Shown: one piece after another, positions 1 through 8,712 of the stretch
Position numbering within the stretch: position 1 is the first letter of the stretch
Layout of the letters: every line of letters starts with the position of its first letter
NCBI GenBank assembly: GCA_963755695.1
Contig: CAVWLB010000010.1
Span: 124,001-188,000, forward strand
Source: QHWT01 sp963755695
GTDB lineage: Bacteria > Acidobacteriota > Vicinamibacteria > Vicinamibacterales > 2-12-FULL-66-21
Direction: 5' to 3'
DNA length: 64,000 bases
Program-made: the position numbers and the translations under genes
Notes under the pieces: model-generated
Seen by the model: the letters and a program-made list of their open reading frames with translations, nothing else
What the model was told of the DNA's origin: nothing
Database searches by the model: none

Positions 1-258
1 TGCGGCGGCAGCGTGACTGTGAGGAACGTCGACAATCCGCGCCTGTCCAAGCTTGATGCCGGACTGCGAGGCGATCTCGGCAATCTTGGCCGCAGGTCCT
101 ACGAGAATCGGCGAGATGAGCCCCTTCTCGCCAGCCTCGATGGCGCCGGCCAGCGCCGACTGTTCGCAAGGGTGCGCCACGGCGGTCGGGATCGCATCGA
201 GGGTCCGACACCGCACCAGGAGTTGCTCGTACTTTCCGGTTCCGGTTTCTCGAGTCAT
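1..258 (-). CDS. Phosphate acetyl/butyryltransferase-type enzyme, N-terminal part (cut by window edge)
   Basis: The first 86 codons read in from the right and run off base 1. The segment KYEQLL, then IPTAVAHPC, then LISPILVGPAAKI and IVDVPHSHAAA, matches the start of the PTA_PTB fold as found in enzymes annotated as bifunctional enoyl-CoA hydratase/phosphate acetyltransferase. These move an acyl group between CoA and phosphate in the cytosol. The ATG at 258 overlaps the stop of the upstream MFS gene as ATGA, so the two are probably translationally coupled. Only the N-terminus is visible, so substrate (acetyl or butyryl) and a second domain cannot be judged. Confidence 0.7.
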   Translation of the reverse strand, partial: MTRETGTGKYEQLLVRCRTLDAIPTAVAHPCEQSALAGAIEAGEKGLISPILVGPAAKIAEIASQSGIKLGQARIVDVPHSHAAAA

Positions 259-1513
259 GACGTGTAATCCACGGCTGCCGGGGCCGGCGGTCGGACCGCC
301 GGTCCCGTCTCTTTCAAGAGAAGTGTCAGAACAATGGCGATGCCGACGCCGTACAAAAAGGGGTTGGAATGCCGTCTGATAATGCGTGAGCGACATCGAG
401 GAAGCGCCGGCGGCAACCGCGGCCAGGATCCAGGCGAACACCGGTCCAAGCAGAGCGCTGAAGGTGAAGTTCAGAAAATTGACGACTCCGGTCGCCGACC
501 CGCTCAGGTGCGGGGGGTTGGCTTCCTTGATCACGGTGTACGGCAGCATTGCCGCGCCCGACGCGACGCCGGCCATCAGGCCGAGGACGTACGGAGGGAA
601 CAGGTCAGCCGGTCCATACAGGATCCAGGCGAGACAGGCGAACAGCACGCAGGCACTGACGATGATCACCGGCTTGCGGCGCCCGAGGCGATCGGAAATA
701 AGTCCGAGCAGCGGGCAGCCGATGATCCAGCCGAAGGGAACGCTGGCCGACCGCAGGACCGCGGCCGCGTACTCGAACCCGCGCGCTTCCTGCAGGTAGC
801 GGACGCCCCAAACCATGTCGAAGATGGTCGTTGGGATGAACAGCAGCCCGGCGATCATGCCGCAGAGAATCGACTGCGGGTTTCGAAAGACGATGCCGAG
901 CCCGCTCGCGGCCGCTCTTATCCAGTCGTCTTGACGATTGGCCTTCGCTGGCTCTGGCAGAAGCACGAACAGCAGCGCGCTGATGACCAGGCCGGCGAGA
1001 CCCATCACGACCCAGAAGCTGCTCCACGAAACGCCGGCAGCGATCATCGGTCCGACGACGAACTGACCCGCGGAGCCGCCGGCCATGCCAAACATCTGGG
1101 TTGCGCCAATGAGGGTCGCGGCCCGCGAAGCGGGGAAGTTGGTCGTGGCGATATAGGCCGCGCCGACGAGCCCGAAGACCCCGCCCGCCCCCTGGAGGAG
1201 TCGTCCGACGCTGGCAGCGGTACTGTTGCCGGAGGCGAAAAGCAGGGCTCCAATTCCCACAACGGCCGCGCCGAGAGGCACGACTCTCCGCGGTCCCAGC
1301 CGGTCCATCGTCACGCCGGCAACGAGACTGAAGGGTGAGTAACCGTAGTAGAAGAGACCGGCCATCGACGCGACGCCTGTGGCCGTGAGACCGAAGGCAT
1401 CCGACAATTGCGGCATCATGACGGCTGGGGCCGACCGGAGCGTGTACTGATAGAAGTAGTACACGGCGGTGATCAGCCACGCGACCGTCGCCGTTCTGAC
1501 CGCGCGGTTCACA
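255..1513 (-). CDS. MFS transporter (frame break near 355-359)
   Basis: Reading from a GTG at 1513 gives about 420 residues of a major facilitator permease: hydrophobic segments throughout, an A-type loop with DRLGPRRVVP after TM2-TM3, and SDRLGRRKPV after TM8, the two signature repeats of the family. An upstream CGGAGA supports the GTG; the ATG just before it stops after two codons. The frame is lost at a run of five A on the plus strand (355-359). Dropping one base restores a normal TM12 and tail ending at the TGA overlapping the next gene. Substrate unknown; the closest general resemblance is to sugar-phosphate or organic-acid permeases. Likely cotranscribed with the acyl phosphotransferase. 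Confidence 0.75.
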
Positions 1514-1889
1514 GCATTGGTCTCCGATCTTGGATCGATCGTAACTGTCTAGCAGAGCGTCACAGAGACCGCCAAACCGGCTTCCGAAGCTCCTTTTTCA
1601 TCCTGTCTCCTGAGTCCGCGAGGCAGACGCGCAGATGACTCTGGGAGAGAGCAACGCGTATTCCCCAGAGCGGGGGGCCGACTGCCGGACGCGAAGTGGC
1701 GTGGCCGCAACAGCTTGGGCCCCTTGTCACGAACTCGATGCCGGTGCGGCCGAAGGCCGGGACTCCGTCGGGCCGGAGTTGCCCCCTTATGCCGGAGGAC
1801 CCGCATGGTTCTCGGGTTCTCGGGTTCTCAGGTTCTCAGGTTCTCGGGGGTTCCGGCTCTGGCTTGATGCTTGCGGACGTCGCGCGATT
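1514..1889. other. Divergent intergenic region, MFS/SulP
   Basis: This stretch separates the divergent MFS and SulP genes and must carry both promoters. I see no convincing -35/-10 pair. The open frame that runs through it in phase with SulP has no family similarity and its last part is encoded by a short tandem repeat, so I treat it as non-coding. Confidence 0.5.
1807..1850. repeat. Octamer tandem repeat, TTCTCRGG units
   Basis: Five consecutive near-identical copies of TTCTCGGG or TTCTCAGG lie 40 bp upstream of the probable SulP start. The style (short degenerate tandem words between genes) matches the heptamer-type repeats found later in this window, but here no complementary arm is visible nearby. 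Confidence 0.8.
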
Positions 1890-3581
1890 GTGGCAGCGGA
1901 ACGCGCTCGGCTGATTCCCGCCGCAACGTGGCTCGCGGGGTATCGGACTGCGTCGGTGCGCCCCGATCTGGTAGCGGGACTGACACTCGCCGCATATCTG
2001 TTGCCCGCGGGGATTGGCGACGCCTCGCTTGCCGGACTCCCGCCCGAAGCGGGCCTCTACGCTTGCCTCTTTTCTGGCCTGGTCTTCTGGTTGTTCTGCA
2101 GCTCGAAGCAGACCGTCGTCACCGTCACGTCGGCGCTGTCGCTGTTGATTGGCGCATCGGTGGGCGCGTTGAGTGCCGGTGACCCAGCCCGGCATGCGGC
2201 GCTGGCCGCATGCGTCGCCCTCCTCGTGGCGCTCATGGCTTTCGCGGCCTGGCTGGTTCGCGCGGGCAACGCTGTCGGCTTCTTTTCCGAGATCGTGCTC
2301 GTCGGCTTCAAGGCGGGACTGGCGTTCTATCTCGCGAGCACTCAGCTGCCCAAGCTCCTGGGGTTCAAGGGCGCGCACGGGGACTTCTGGGAGAACTCGG
2401 CATATTTCCTCACGCATCTCAACGAGACGAAGGGGATGGCGCTGCTGGTGGGAGCGTTGGCGCTGACGGTCCTCGTTGCCGGGAAGTTATGGCTGAAGAA
2501 CCGTCCGGTGGCGTTCTTCGTGGTGGTCGGCGGAATCGTGGCGGCGCGACTCTTCGACCTCCAGGCGCGCGGCGTGTCGCTCCTCGGACCAGTCCCGCAG
2601 GGGTTGCCGTCGCTCGGTCTCCCGCACGTGAGCCGTCAGGATCTGAATCAGCTGCTGCCGGTCGCCGGCGCCTGTTTCGTGCTCGCGGCGGTCGAGACGT
2701 CCGCTATCGGCCGCATGTTCGGCCAGAAGCATGGCAACCGTTTCAACGCCAATCAGGAGCTGCTGGCAATTGGCGCGGCGAATCTCCTCTCCGGGGTTGG
2801 CCGCGCCTTCCCGGTGAGTGGCGGGATGTCCCAGTCGCTCGTCAACGAGAGCGCCGGGGCGCGCACGCCGCTGTCAGGACTCATCGCGGCCCTCTTCACA
2901 CTGGTTGTCGTGCTCTTCGCGTCGGGACTTCTCCGGAACCTTCCGCAACCGGTGTTGGCCGCGATCGTGCTCGCGGCGGTCATGAGCCTTGTCGACATTG
3001 CGGCATTTCGCCACATCTGGCATTTCAGCCACACCGAGTTCGTCGTGGCGATCGTCGCCTTCCTGGGCGTTCTCGGATCCGGTCCCGAGAACGGTGTGCT
3101 GCTTGGCGCCGCGATCTCGATTGTGCTGTTGCTCCGGCAGGCCGCGCGTCCACGGGTGACCGAGATCACGCGTGTGCCTGGGACGACCTACTTCGCGGAT
3201 CGCTCACGTCATCCGGACGACGAACGGACGCCCGGCGTCGTGGTCGTGCGATGTGAATCGGCGTTGCTGTACTTCAACGTGGAGTACGTGCGCGACCGCT
3301 TCTTCGAGATCCTGAGCGCACGCACGGATCCCGTGCGGCTCGTGGTCTTCTTTCTCGGCGCGGTGCCGAAAGTCGATCTTGCCGGTGCCGAACTGATCGC
3401 CGATCTGCGCAGGACGGTCAGTGCACGCGGCATCGGCTTTCGACTCGCCGATGCGCACGGCGGCGTGCGCGACGCGCTCAACCGGATAGGGTTCGACGAG
3501 GCGTACGGTCCGCTCGAGAGCGGGCAGACCGTCGACATCGTGATCGCCGCGTGGCAGGCTTCGACGCTCGCGGTTCGATGA
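1890..3581 (+). CDS. SulP-family anion transporter with C-terminal STAS domain
   Basis: Inner-membrane carrier of the SulP/SLC26 family, which moves sulfate, bicarbonate or related anions. The sequence has the typical opening (RPDLVAGLTLAAYLLPAGI, then GLPPEAGLYA), some ten to twelve hydrophobic segments, the conserved NQELLAIGAANLLSG and GRAFPVSGGMSQS motifs, and a cytoplasmic STAS domain in about the last 130 residues (VVVRCESALLYFN to VDLAGAELI). The frame is open from 1635, but family homology begins only just after 1890, so GTG 1890 is chosen; its ribosome site is weak and the start is uncertain. It stands alone between a divergent MFS gene and a convergent barrel gene. Confidence 0.85.
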   Translation: MAAERARLIPAATWLAGYRTASVRPDLVAGLTLAAYLLPAGIGDASLAGLPPEAGLYACLFSGLVFWLFCSSKQTVVTVTSALSLLIGASVGALSAGDPARHAALAACVALLVALMAFAAWLVRAGNAVGFFSEIVLVGFKAGLAFYLASTQLPKLLGFKGAHGDFWENSAYFLTHLNETKGMALLVGALALTVLVAGKLWLKNRPVAFFVVVGGIVAARLFDLQARGVSLLGPVPQGLPSLGLPHVSRQDLNQLLPVAGACFVLAAVETSAIGRMFGQKHGNRFNANQELLAIGAANLLSGVGRAFPVSGGMSQSLVNESAGARTPLSGLIAALFTLVVVLFASGLLRNLPQPVLAAIVLAAVMSLVDIAAFRHIWHFSHTEFVVAIVAFLGVLGSGPENGVLLGAAISIVLLLRQAARPRVTEITRVPGTTYFADRSRHPDDERTPGVVVVRCESALLYFNVEYVRDRFFEILSARTDPVRLVVFFLGAVPKVDLAGAELIADLRRTVSARGIGFRLADAHGGVRDALNRIGFDEAYGPLESGQTVDIVIAAWQASTLAVR

Positions 3582-3702
3582 AGTGTGACGCTCGTCACCA
3601 TTCTTCGCGTCGTCGGCGGGGCCTACGAAACCTGGCCAGAGGTAGAAAAGCATCACCGCAGCGTGTGGAGGAGAGCCTTCGCAGCGGTAATGCGCCGTCA
3701 TC

Positions 3703-4404
3703 TTAGAAGCGGAAGCCAAACGTCGTGGCCAGGAACTGGCCGTTGGCCTTTCGCGTTGTCGTCGTCGAGCCGGCCGCCGTGCCTTGCGGTCCTATGTCCG
3801 GACCCCAGATGTAGTGATAGCGAAGCTCCCCGTAGATCGGGCCGAAGTGAATGCCGCCCCCGACATCCATGCCGAAGTCCGTGGAGCTGCGGTCGCCAAC
3901 GATGTTCTCGACCGGGACGAATCCTCCCGGGACGCAGACGTACCACCACGGATCGCAGAAGCCGGGCACGAATCCGACGGCCGGCGTCGTGACCTTGATC
4001 GGACGATAGTACACACCGCCGCCCACGACACCGTATGGCCGGATCTTGCCATTCGGCGCCTGCACGACGAGGTTTGCGGTTCCGTACTGCATGTTCATGT
4101 CGCCGAAGAAATCCGTCGGGACCGCACCTCCTCCCGGCGTGCCCTCCACAGGGAAGGAGATGCGCTTCTGGCCCAGCCCGTTGAAACTGTAGAGCCCTTC
4201 AATCCCAATCACCGGCGTCACGTTGACTTGAACACCGAAATTGAAGTTATAGCCGTCCCCCAAGTGGTCCCGTACTTCGGAGTTCGGCATGGTGAAGCCG
4301 CCGCCGGCCGATACGTTGACCCGCTTCATATCCTGAGCGATGGCGGCAGCGGGCGAGGCCGCGAGCAGAGTCGTAACACAAATAACGAGCAACCTGTTTT
4401 CCAT
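3703..4404 (-). CDS. Outer-membrane beta-barrel protein
   Basis: A 233-residue protein with a signal peptide (MENRLLVICV through the AIAQ cleavage region) followed by alternating aromatic and glycine-rich strands (NVSAGGGFTMPNSE, YNFNFGVQVNVTP, YGELRYHYIWG) and a C-terminal ATTFGFRF ending in Phe, the usual barrel-assembly signal. This is the general OmpW/OprF-like small barrel plan; no specific function can be given. The ATG at 4404 is preceded by GAAAGGGG on the minus strand, which favours it over an upstream in-frame start. It converges with SulP and is divergent from the DcaP porin gene. Confidence 0.75.
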   Translation of the reverse strand: MENRLLVICVTTLLAASPAAAIAQDMKRVNVSAGGGFTMPNSEVRDHLGDGYNFNFGVQVNVTPVIGIEGLYSFNGLGQKRISFPVEGTPGGGAVPTDFFGDMNMQYGTANLVVQAPNGKIRPYGVVGGGVYYRPIKVTTPAVGFVPGFCDPWWYVCVPGGFVPVENIVGDRSSTDFGMDVGGGIHFGPIYGELRYHYIWGPDIGPQGTAAGSTTTTRKANGQFLATTFGFRF

Positions 4405-4865
4405 GGCATGCCCCTTTCTCTCACGATGTTGAGCACCAGCCGTGCCAGGCACGACATTTGGCGGTTCGAGGGAGTTGTCTGTTGGTCGGACGGAGGATCG
4501 GCGACAGACGTTCCGGATGCGGTGATTGACTGCGATTGGCCGTGGCGCAGCCGGAGGCTCTCCGAAATATCGTGGGCAACAATGCCACCAAAATTTCGGA
4601 GTGCCCGTCGAGTGCCATATCAGTCAACAAGTTGAAGCCGATACGAATGCGATCGGCGGTATCTGGCACCTCGCGTGCTGAGAGCCGATCGAATGACGTC
4701 TTCCGCGCTGTACCTCACCGTGCCGAATGCCCGACCGGCGCGCAGGGGCAGGACAGCGCGAACGAGTTCTACGACTCGCATTTTTGACCTAACGAATTAC
4801 ATCCAGCAGGGGATCGGCATTTCACGAGATCCTCGAGATCGTCGGAGCAGAGGGGAGATACGCAC
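4405..4865. other. Divergent intergenic region with a 9-bp inverted repeat
   Basis: About 460 bp between two divergent outer-membrane protein genes. No protein with family features was found. It contains the inverted repeat listed separately and, at the right end, the GGGGAG ribosome site of the porin. Confidence 0.5.
4560..4601. promoter_or_regulatory. Inverted repeat, possible operator or RNA stem-loop
   Basis: CTCCGAAAT (4560-4568) is exactly mirrored by ATTTCGGAG (4593-4601). Inside the loop, GTGG and CCAC form a second short pairing. No T-tract follows, so an intrinsic terminator is unlikely. Its place between two divergent outer-membrane protein genes makes an operator or leader structure possible. 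Confidence 0.4.
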
Positions 4866-6179
4866 ATGCGACGAACGCAGACGAGCTGCTGTCCGGGGTC
4901 CGTCTGGCTGTTGGCGACGGCATTCGTGCTGACTGGGTTGTCGTCCGCGCGCGCGCAGGAGAGCCCTGCGGGAAGCGCGGATCAGACGCCCGCAACACAG
5001 GAACAGACGCCGCCCCCACGCCAGAGTGTCACCGTGGTCGCGACCAGTGAAAAGAAGAAGCCGTCGTTCGAGATCTACGGTTTTGCAATGCTCGACATCG
5101 GACACGATTTCAAGCAGATCGATCCGAACTGGTTCGACACGATGCGGGTCAGCAAACTGCCGGCTTTTGAGAATCAATTCGGGCAGGACAACAACACGTT
5201 CGCCGGAGTCCGACAGAGCCGTCTCGGCGTTCGCTCGTCAACGCCGACCGCGCTGGGTGATCTGAAGACCATTTTCGAGTTCGAGCTGTTCGGCACTGGC
5301 GTCGACCAGGGACAGACGACGTTTCGTCTCCGGCACGCGTACGGCGAGCTTGGCCAGTTCGGTGCCGGCCAGTACTTCAGTCCGTTCATGGATCCGGATG
5401 CGTTCCCGAACTCGCTGGAGTACTGGGGACCCACCGGACTCGTGTGGTTCCGCAACGTGCAGCTGCGCTGGACGCCGGTTCAGGGTGACGGCAATCTGAC
5501 GCTGGCGCTCGAGCGCCCCGGCGCGAGCGGCGATCAGGGCATCTACGCCAACCGCATTGAGCTGCAGAACATCACGCCACGATTTCCGCTGCCGGACTTC
5601 TCGGGCGCCTACAAGTACTCGCAGAAGTGGGGCTACGTGCGCGCCGCCGGACTGCTGCGCCTGATCAAGTGGGACGACAACCTCGACGACGCATTCGATC
5701 TCTCAGGCGATGCCACGGGCTGGGGCATCAATCTCAGTTCCAATCTCAAGCCCACCGAGAACGATGTCGTGCGCCTCCAGTTGGTGTTCGGTCAGGGCAT
5801 TCAAAACTACATGAACGATTCTCCCATCGACATCGGCATCGCGAACAATCTGTCGAATCCCGTCACACCGGTCGTTGGCAAGGCTATCGGCATCGTCGGC
5901 ATCAGCATCTTCGTCGATCACAAGTGGAACGACGAGTACACCAGCGCGATCGGCTACTCGCGTCAAGACAACGACAATACCGATGCGCAGGCGCCGGGCG
6001 CGTTCAAGAGCGGTCAATACGCGCTTGGCAACCTGCTCTATACCCCGATTCCGAACGTCATGATGGGCGGCGAGCTCCAGTGGGGCAGGCGGGAGAATTT
6101 CTCGGACGGTTTCCACAGTGACGGCTTCAAGGTGCAGTTCTCGTTCAAGTACAACTTCTCGGTGAAGCTCGGAGGCTAG
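4866..6179 (+). CDS. DcaP-like outer-membrane porin
   Basis: A 437-residue exported barrel. A signal peptide (about residues 1-31, ending SARAQ) is followed by a Gln/Pro-rich linker and then the DcaP family opening FEIYGFAMLDIGHDFKQ and DPNWFDTMR, then GVRQSRLGVRSST, FRLRHAYGELG and a C-terminal KYNFSVKLGG. DcaP-type trimeric porins admit dicarboxylates and other small acids in Acinetobacter; the substrate here is not known. A GGGGAG motif 8-9 bases upstream supports the ATG. The secreted glutaminase gene starts 3 bases after the stop, so the two are very probably cotranscribed. Confidence 0.85.
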   Translation: MRRTQTSCCPGSVWLLATAFVLTGLSSARAQESPAGSADQTPATQEQTPPPRQSVTVVATSEKKKPSFEIYGFAMLDIGHDFKQIDPNWFDTMRVSKLPAFENQFGQDNNTFAGVRQSRLGVRSSTPTALGDLKTIFEFELFGTGVDQGQTTFRLRHAYGELGQFGAGQYFSPFMDPDAFPNSLEYWGPTGLVWFRNVQLRWTPVQGDGNLTLALERPGASGDQGIYANRIELQNITPRFPLPDFSGAYKYSQKWGYVRAAGLLRLIKWDDNLDDAFDLSGDATGWGINLSSNLKPTENDVVRLQLVFGQGIQNYMNDSPIDIGIANNLSNPVTPVVGKAIGIVGISIFVDHKWNDEYTSAIGYSRQDNDNTDAQAPGAFKSGQYALGNLLYTPIPNVMMGGELQWGRRENFSDGFHSDGFKVQFSFKYNFSVKLGG

Positions 6180-6182
6180 ACC

Positions 6183-7229
6183 ATGATTTCAACCACTCGG
6201 AACGCCTCTATGAGGGCATGGCTGCTCGGTGTGGCTGCGCTTGCGGTAGCGATGCCGTCACTGCGCGCCCAGGCACCCGATGTCCAGAAAACGATCGATG
6301 CCGCTTACGCCAGGTTCAAGACCCTCAGCGAAGGGAAGAACGCGGATTACATTCCCGCGCTCGCGAAGGTCGATCCGAATCTGTTCGGGATCGCCCTGGT
6401 CACGACCGATGGGAAGGTCTATACGGCCGGCGACGTGACGACCGAGGTCTCGATTCAGTCGATCTCCAAGGTCTTCACGATGGCACAGGTGATCCAGGAG
6501 CAGGGGCTCGAATCGATCGAGAAGCGGATCGGCGTGGATGCGACCGGTGCGCGATTCAACTCGATCATCGCGGTCGAAGCGGTCAAGACCGTCGCCGGCA
6601 CCGGAGCACCGGAAATGAATCCGCTGGTCAATCCGGGCGCGATTTCGGCGACCAGCATGGTGACAGGAGCCAGCGCCGACGAAGTCTGGAAGAAGATCAT
6701 CGGTTTCCACAACGATGCCGCCGGCCGCGAGTTGAGCGTGCTCCAGGACGTTTACAAGTCCGAGTCGGACAGCAATCAGCGCAATCAGGCGATCGGCGCG
6801 CTGATGCTCGCCTACGGCTACATCAAGGAGAACTGGCAGCAGGCCGTTGATCTCTATACGCGTCAGTGCTCGATTGGCGTGAACGCGAAGGACCTGGGAA
6901 CGATGGCCGCGACGCTCGCCGCGGCGGGCAGGAATCCCGTCACCGGCAAGCAGGTGCTGGACTCGTCGAAGGTTCCGGGCGTTCTTGCCGTGATGGCGAC
7001 CGCCGGTCTCTATGACGACTCCGGCAAGTGGCTCTACCACACCGGGCTTCCCGCGAAGAGCGGCGTCGGCGGCGGCATCATCGCCGTGTCTCCCGGTAAA
7101 TTCGGCATCGCCGTCGTTTCGCCGCCACTCGACGATGCGGGCAACAGCGTGCGTGCGCAGCGGGCGATCACCGAGATTTCGAACGCGCTGGGCGGCAATC
7201 CGTACGCGGTCAAGAAGAGCGGCAGCTGA
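6183..7229 (+). CDS. glsA: Glutaminase with signal peptide (periplasmic)
   Basis: Serine-dependent glutaminase (L-glutamine to glutamate plus ammonia), beta-lactamase-like fold. SIQSISKVF carries the catalytic Ser-x-x-Lys at about residues 93-96; MNPLVNPGAI, KSESDSNQRNQAI and the Gly-rich KSGVGGGIIAVSPG are family motifs. Core length matches the usual 300-310 residues, but there is an extra cleavable-looking signal peptide (residues 1-30, ending SLRAQ), so the enzyme should act in the periplasm and not in the cytosol as is usual. It follows the DcaP-like porin after 3 bases; together they suggest uptake and breakdown of glutamine or similar amides. Confidence 0.9.
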   Translation: MISTTRNASMRAWLLGVAALAVAMPSLRAQAPDVQKTIDAAYARFKTLSEGKNADYIPALAKVDPNLFGIALVTTDGKVYTAGDVTTEVSIQSISKVFTMAQVIQEQGLESIEKRIGVDATGARFNSIIAVEAVKTVAGTGAPEMNPLVNPGAISATSMVTGASADEVWKKIIGFHNDAAGRELSVLQDVYKSESDSNQRNQAIGALMLAYGYIKENWQQAVDLYTRQCSIGVNAKDLGTMAATLAAAGRNPVTGKQVLDSSKVPGVLAVMATAGLYDDSGKWLYHTGLPAKSGVGGGIIAVSPGKFGIAVVSPPLDDAGNSVRAQRAITEISNALGGNPYAVKKSGS

Positions 7230-7292
7230 CGAGAGCAGTTCGTGCGTGCCGCAATTCCCTGACATTACCCTGCCTCCGAGATCGTGAGGGGA

Positions 7293-7310
7293 CCTCCGGC
7301 CTGCCGGAGG
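7293..7310 (+). terminator. GC-rich hairpin after glsA, no T-tract
   Basis: CCTCCGGC (7293-7300) pairs with GCCGGAGG (7303-7310) about 65 bp after the glutaminase stop. The stem is perfect but is followed by GC-rich sequence and not by Ts, so it is at best a Rho-assisted or RNA-end-protecting structure. Confidence 0.35.
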
Positions 7311-7563
7311 CGGGGCACCGGGTCGAAACTGTTAGACGTCATTAAAAGCTTGGAACTGAACTACTTCTCGTAGTGACGTCCACCCGACGGAGAGAGGCAC
7401 GCGACGTGCTTCCCGCTTCGCGACTACTCGCAGAACACCAACCGGCGACCTCGCCAGCGGGATGTCGGTGTCAGGTTCGGGCGGTCAGATCTTCCAGTAG
7501 CTCGGATGAAAACGTTCGAGTGGGCCGGTTGCGCATTGACCGGCCGGCCGATCGCCCTTTGGG

Positions 7564-7592
7564 GTAGGCGGCGCCTCTGCAGAGGCCCCTAC
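7564..7592. repeat. Dispersed GTAGG...CCTAC palindrome, copy 1
   Basis: GTAGG and CCTAC flank a perfect GCCTCTGCAGAGGC palindrome. The same design recurs at 35359-35378, 35434-35453 and 42123-42150. Confidence 0.6.
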
Positions 7593-7649
7593 CTGGGTAT
7601 TGTCCACGCGCGCACGGCTGCGCCGCGGATTCGTTGATTGGAGGTCGCC

Positions 7650-8699
7650 GTGGGACCACGCTTCGGGCTTGCCGCGCTTTGCGTCCTGGCTGCCGCGATT
7701 GGTGTTCGCGCCGGAGGCGCGGTCTCGCCGGCCCCTGTATCGCCATCTCCGCGGCAGGCATCCAGCACTCAGTCAACGCCTCCACCGTCGGCGCAGGCAC
7801 CGGCGGCGCCACAGGCCCCCACGACACCACAGGCCCCGACGACAGCACAGGCTCCCACGACACCACCGGCTTTGCCTGCCGGCTATGTCGGAAGCGACAC
7901 CTGCGTGGCGTGTCACACGACTGAAGAAGAGTCGCTCAAGGGCACACCTCACGGTCAGGCGCACAATCCCCGGTCCCCGGCAGCGGCCCACGGCTGCGAG
8001 AGCTGCCACGGTCCCGGGCAGGCGCACGTGGACGACGAGCAGAAGGGTCACATCCAGAAGTTCACCCAGATGACGCCGGGCGCGATCAACGGGACGTGCC
8101 TCACCTGTCACAACCGGTCGGAGCACGCCGGGTGGGAAGGCAGCGCGCACGAACGGCGCAACCTGTCGTGTACCACCTGTCACAGCGTTCACAACCCGAA
8201 GTCATTTGCGCATCAGCTCGTAAAGACCACCGAGACCGAGTTGTGCGTGACCTGTCATCGGGTGCAGGTCGCCAAGACCGAACGCGCCGTCGCCCACATG
8301 CCGGTGCGGGAAGGGAAGATGGCGTGCACGTCGTGTCATAACCCCCACGGGTCGATCAGCAACGTCAAGGCGCTCAAAGTCGGGAGTTCCGTCGGCGAGC
8401 TCTGCACCAGCTGCCATACCGAGATGCGGGGACCGATGTTGTGGGAGCACGCTCCGGTTCGCGAGAACTGCGCCACCTGCCACGATCCGCACGGGTCTTC
8501 GAACGACCGGATGCTGGTCGTTCGAATGCCGTTTCTCTGTCAGCGATGTCACGTTGCGACCAAGCATCCGGCATCGCTTTACGACACCGACGAAATCACC
8601 GTGAAAAAGAGCAACCGGATGTTCGGCCGCTCATGCGTGAACTGCCATTCGAACATTCACGGCTCGAACCACCCCTCGGGGCAGTTCTTCATGCGGTAG
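7650..8699 (+). CDS. Decahaem c-type cytochrome, DmsE/MtrA family
   Basis: Periplasmic electron carrier with ten CXXCH haem sites: CVACH, CESCH, CLTCH, CTTCH, CVTCH, CTSCH twice, CATCH, CQRCH and CVNCH. This count and spacing match the DmsE/MtrA/PioA family, which passes electrons from inner-membrane quinol oxidases into an outer-membrane barrel. A signal peptide is followed by an unusual linker of about 50 residues rich in Pro, Ala, Thr and Gln (APTTPQ, APTTAQ, APTTPP) before the first haem near residue 85. GTG 7650 is chosen because GGAGGT sits 4 bases upstream and would lie inside the alternative TTG start. The MtrB-type barrel gene follows after 13 bases. Confidence 0.92.
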   Translation: MGPRFGLAALCVLAAAIGVRAGGAVSPAPVSPSPRQASSTQSTPPPSAQAPAAPQAPTTPQAPTTAQAPTTPPALPAGYVGSDTCVACHTTEEESLKGTPHGQAHNPRSPAAAHGCESCHGPGQAHVDDEQKGHIQKFTQMTPGAINGTCLTCHNRSEHAGWEGSAHERRNLSCTTCHSVHNPKSFAHQLVKTTETELCVTCHRVQVAKTERAVAHMPVREGKMACTSCHNPHGSISNVKALKVGSSVGELCTSCHTEMRGPMLWEHAPVRENCATCHDPHGSSNDRMLVVRMPFLCQRCHVATKHPASLYDTDEITVKKSNRMFGRSCVNCHSNIHGSNHPSGQFFMR

Positions 8700-8712
8700 C
8701 TCGGAGGCCGAT

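Larger units (their letters stand above)
7230..7649. other. Intergenic region before the cytochrome cluster
   Basis: About 420 bp without a supported gene. It holds a GC-rich hairpin, an inverted pair GACGTCA (7335-7341) and TGACGTC (7374-7380) that could be a regulator site, a copy of the dispersed GTAGG palindrome, and the ribosome site GGAGGT of the decahaem gene. Confidence 0.5.

Noticed and set aside
605..1480. A 291-codon minus-strand frame in the MFS gene
   Set aside because: It is the +1 frame of the same MFS sequence; the correct frame from 1513 gives twelve helices and both MFS signature loops.
1635..1889. N-terminal 85-codon extension of the SulP protein
   Set aside because: No similarity to the family; its end translates an octamer tandem repeat, and family homology starts just after GTG 1890.
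3587..3598. Palindrome TGACGCTCGTCA just after the SulP stop as terminator or operator
   Set aside because: Arms are only five bases, there is no T-run, and such short palindromes are frequent by chance.
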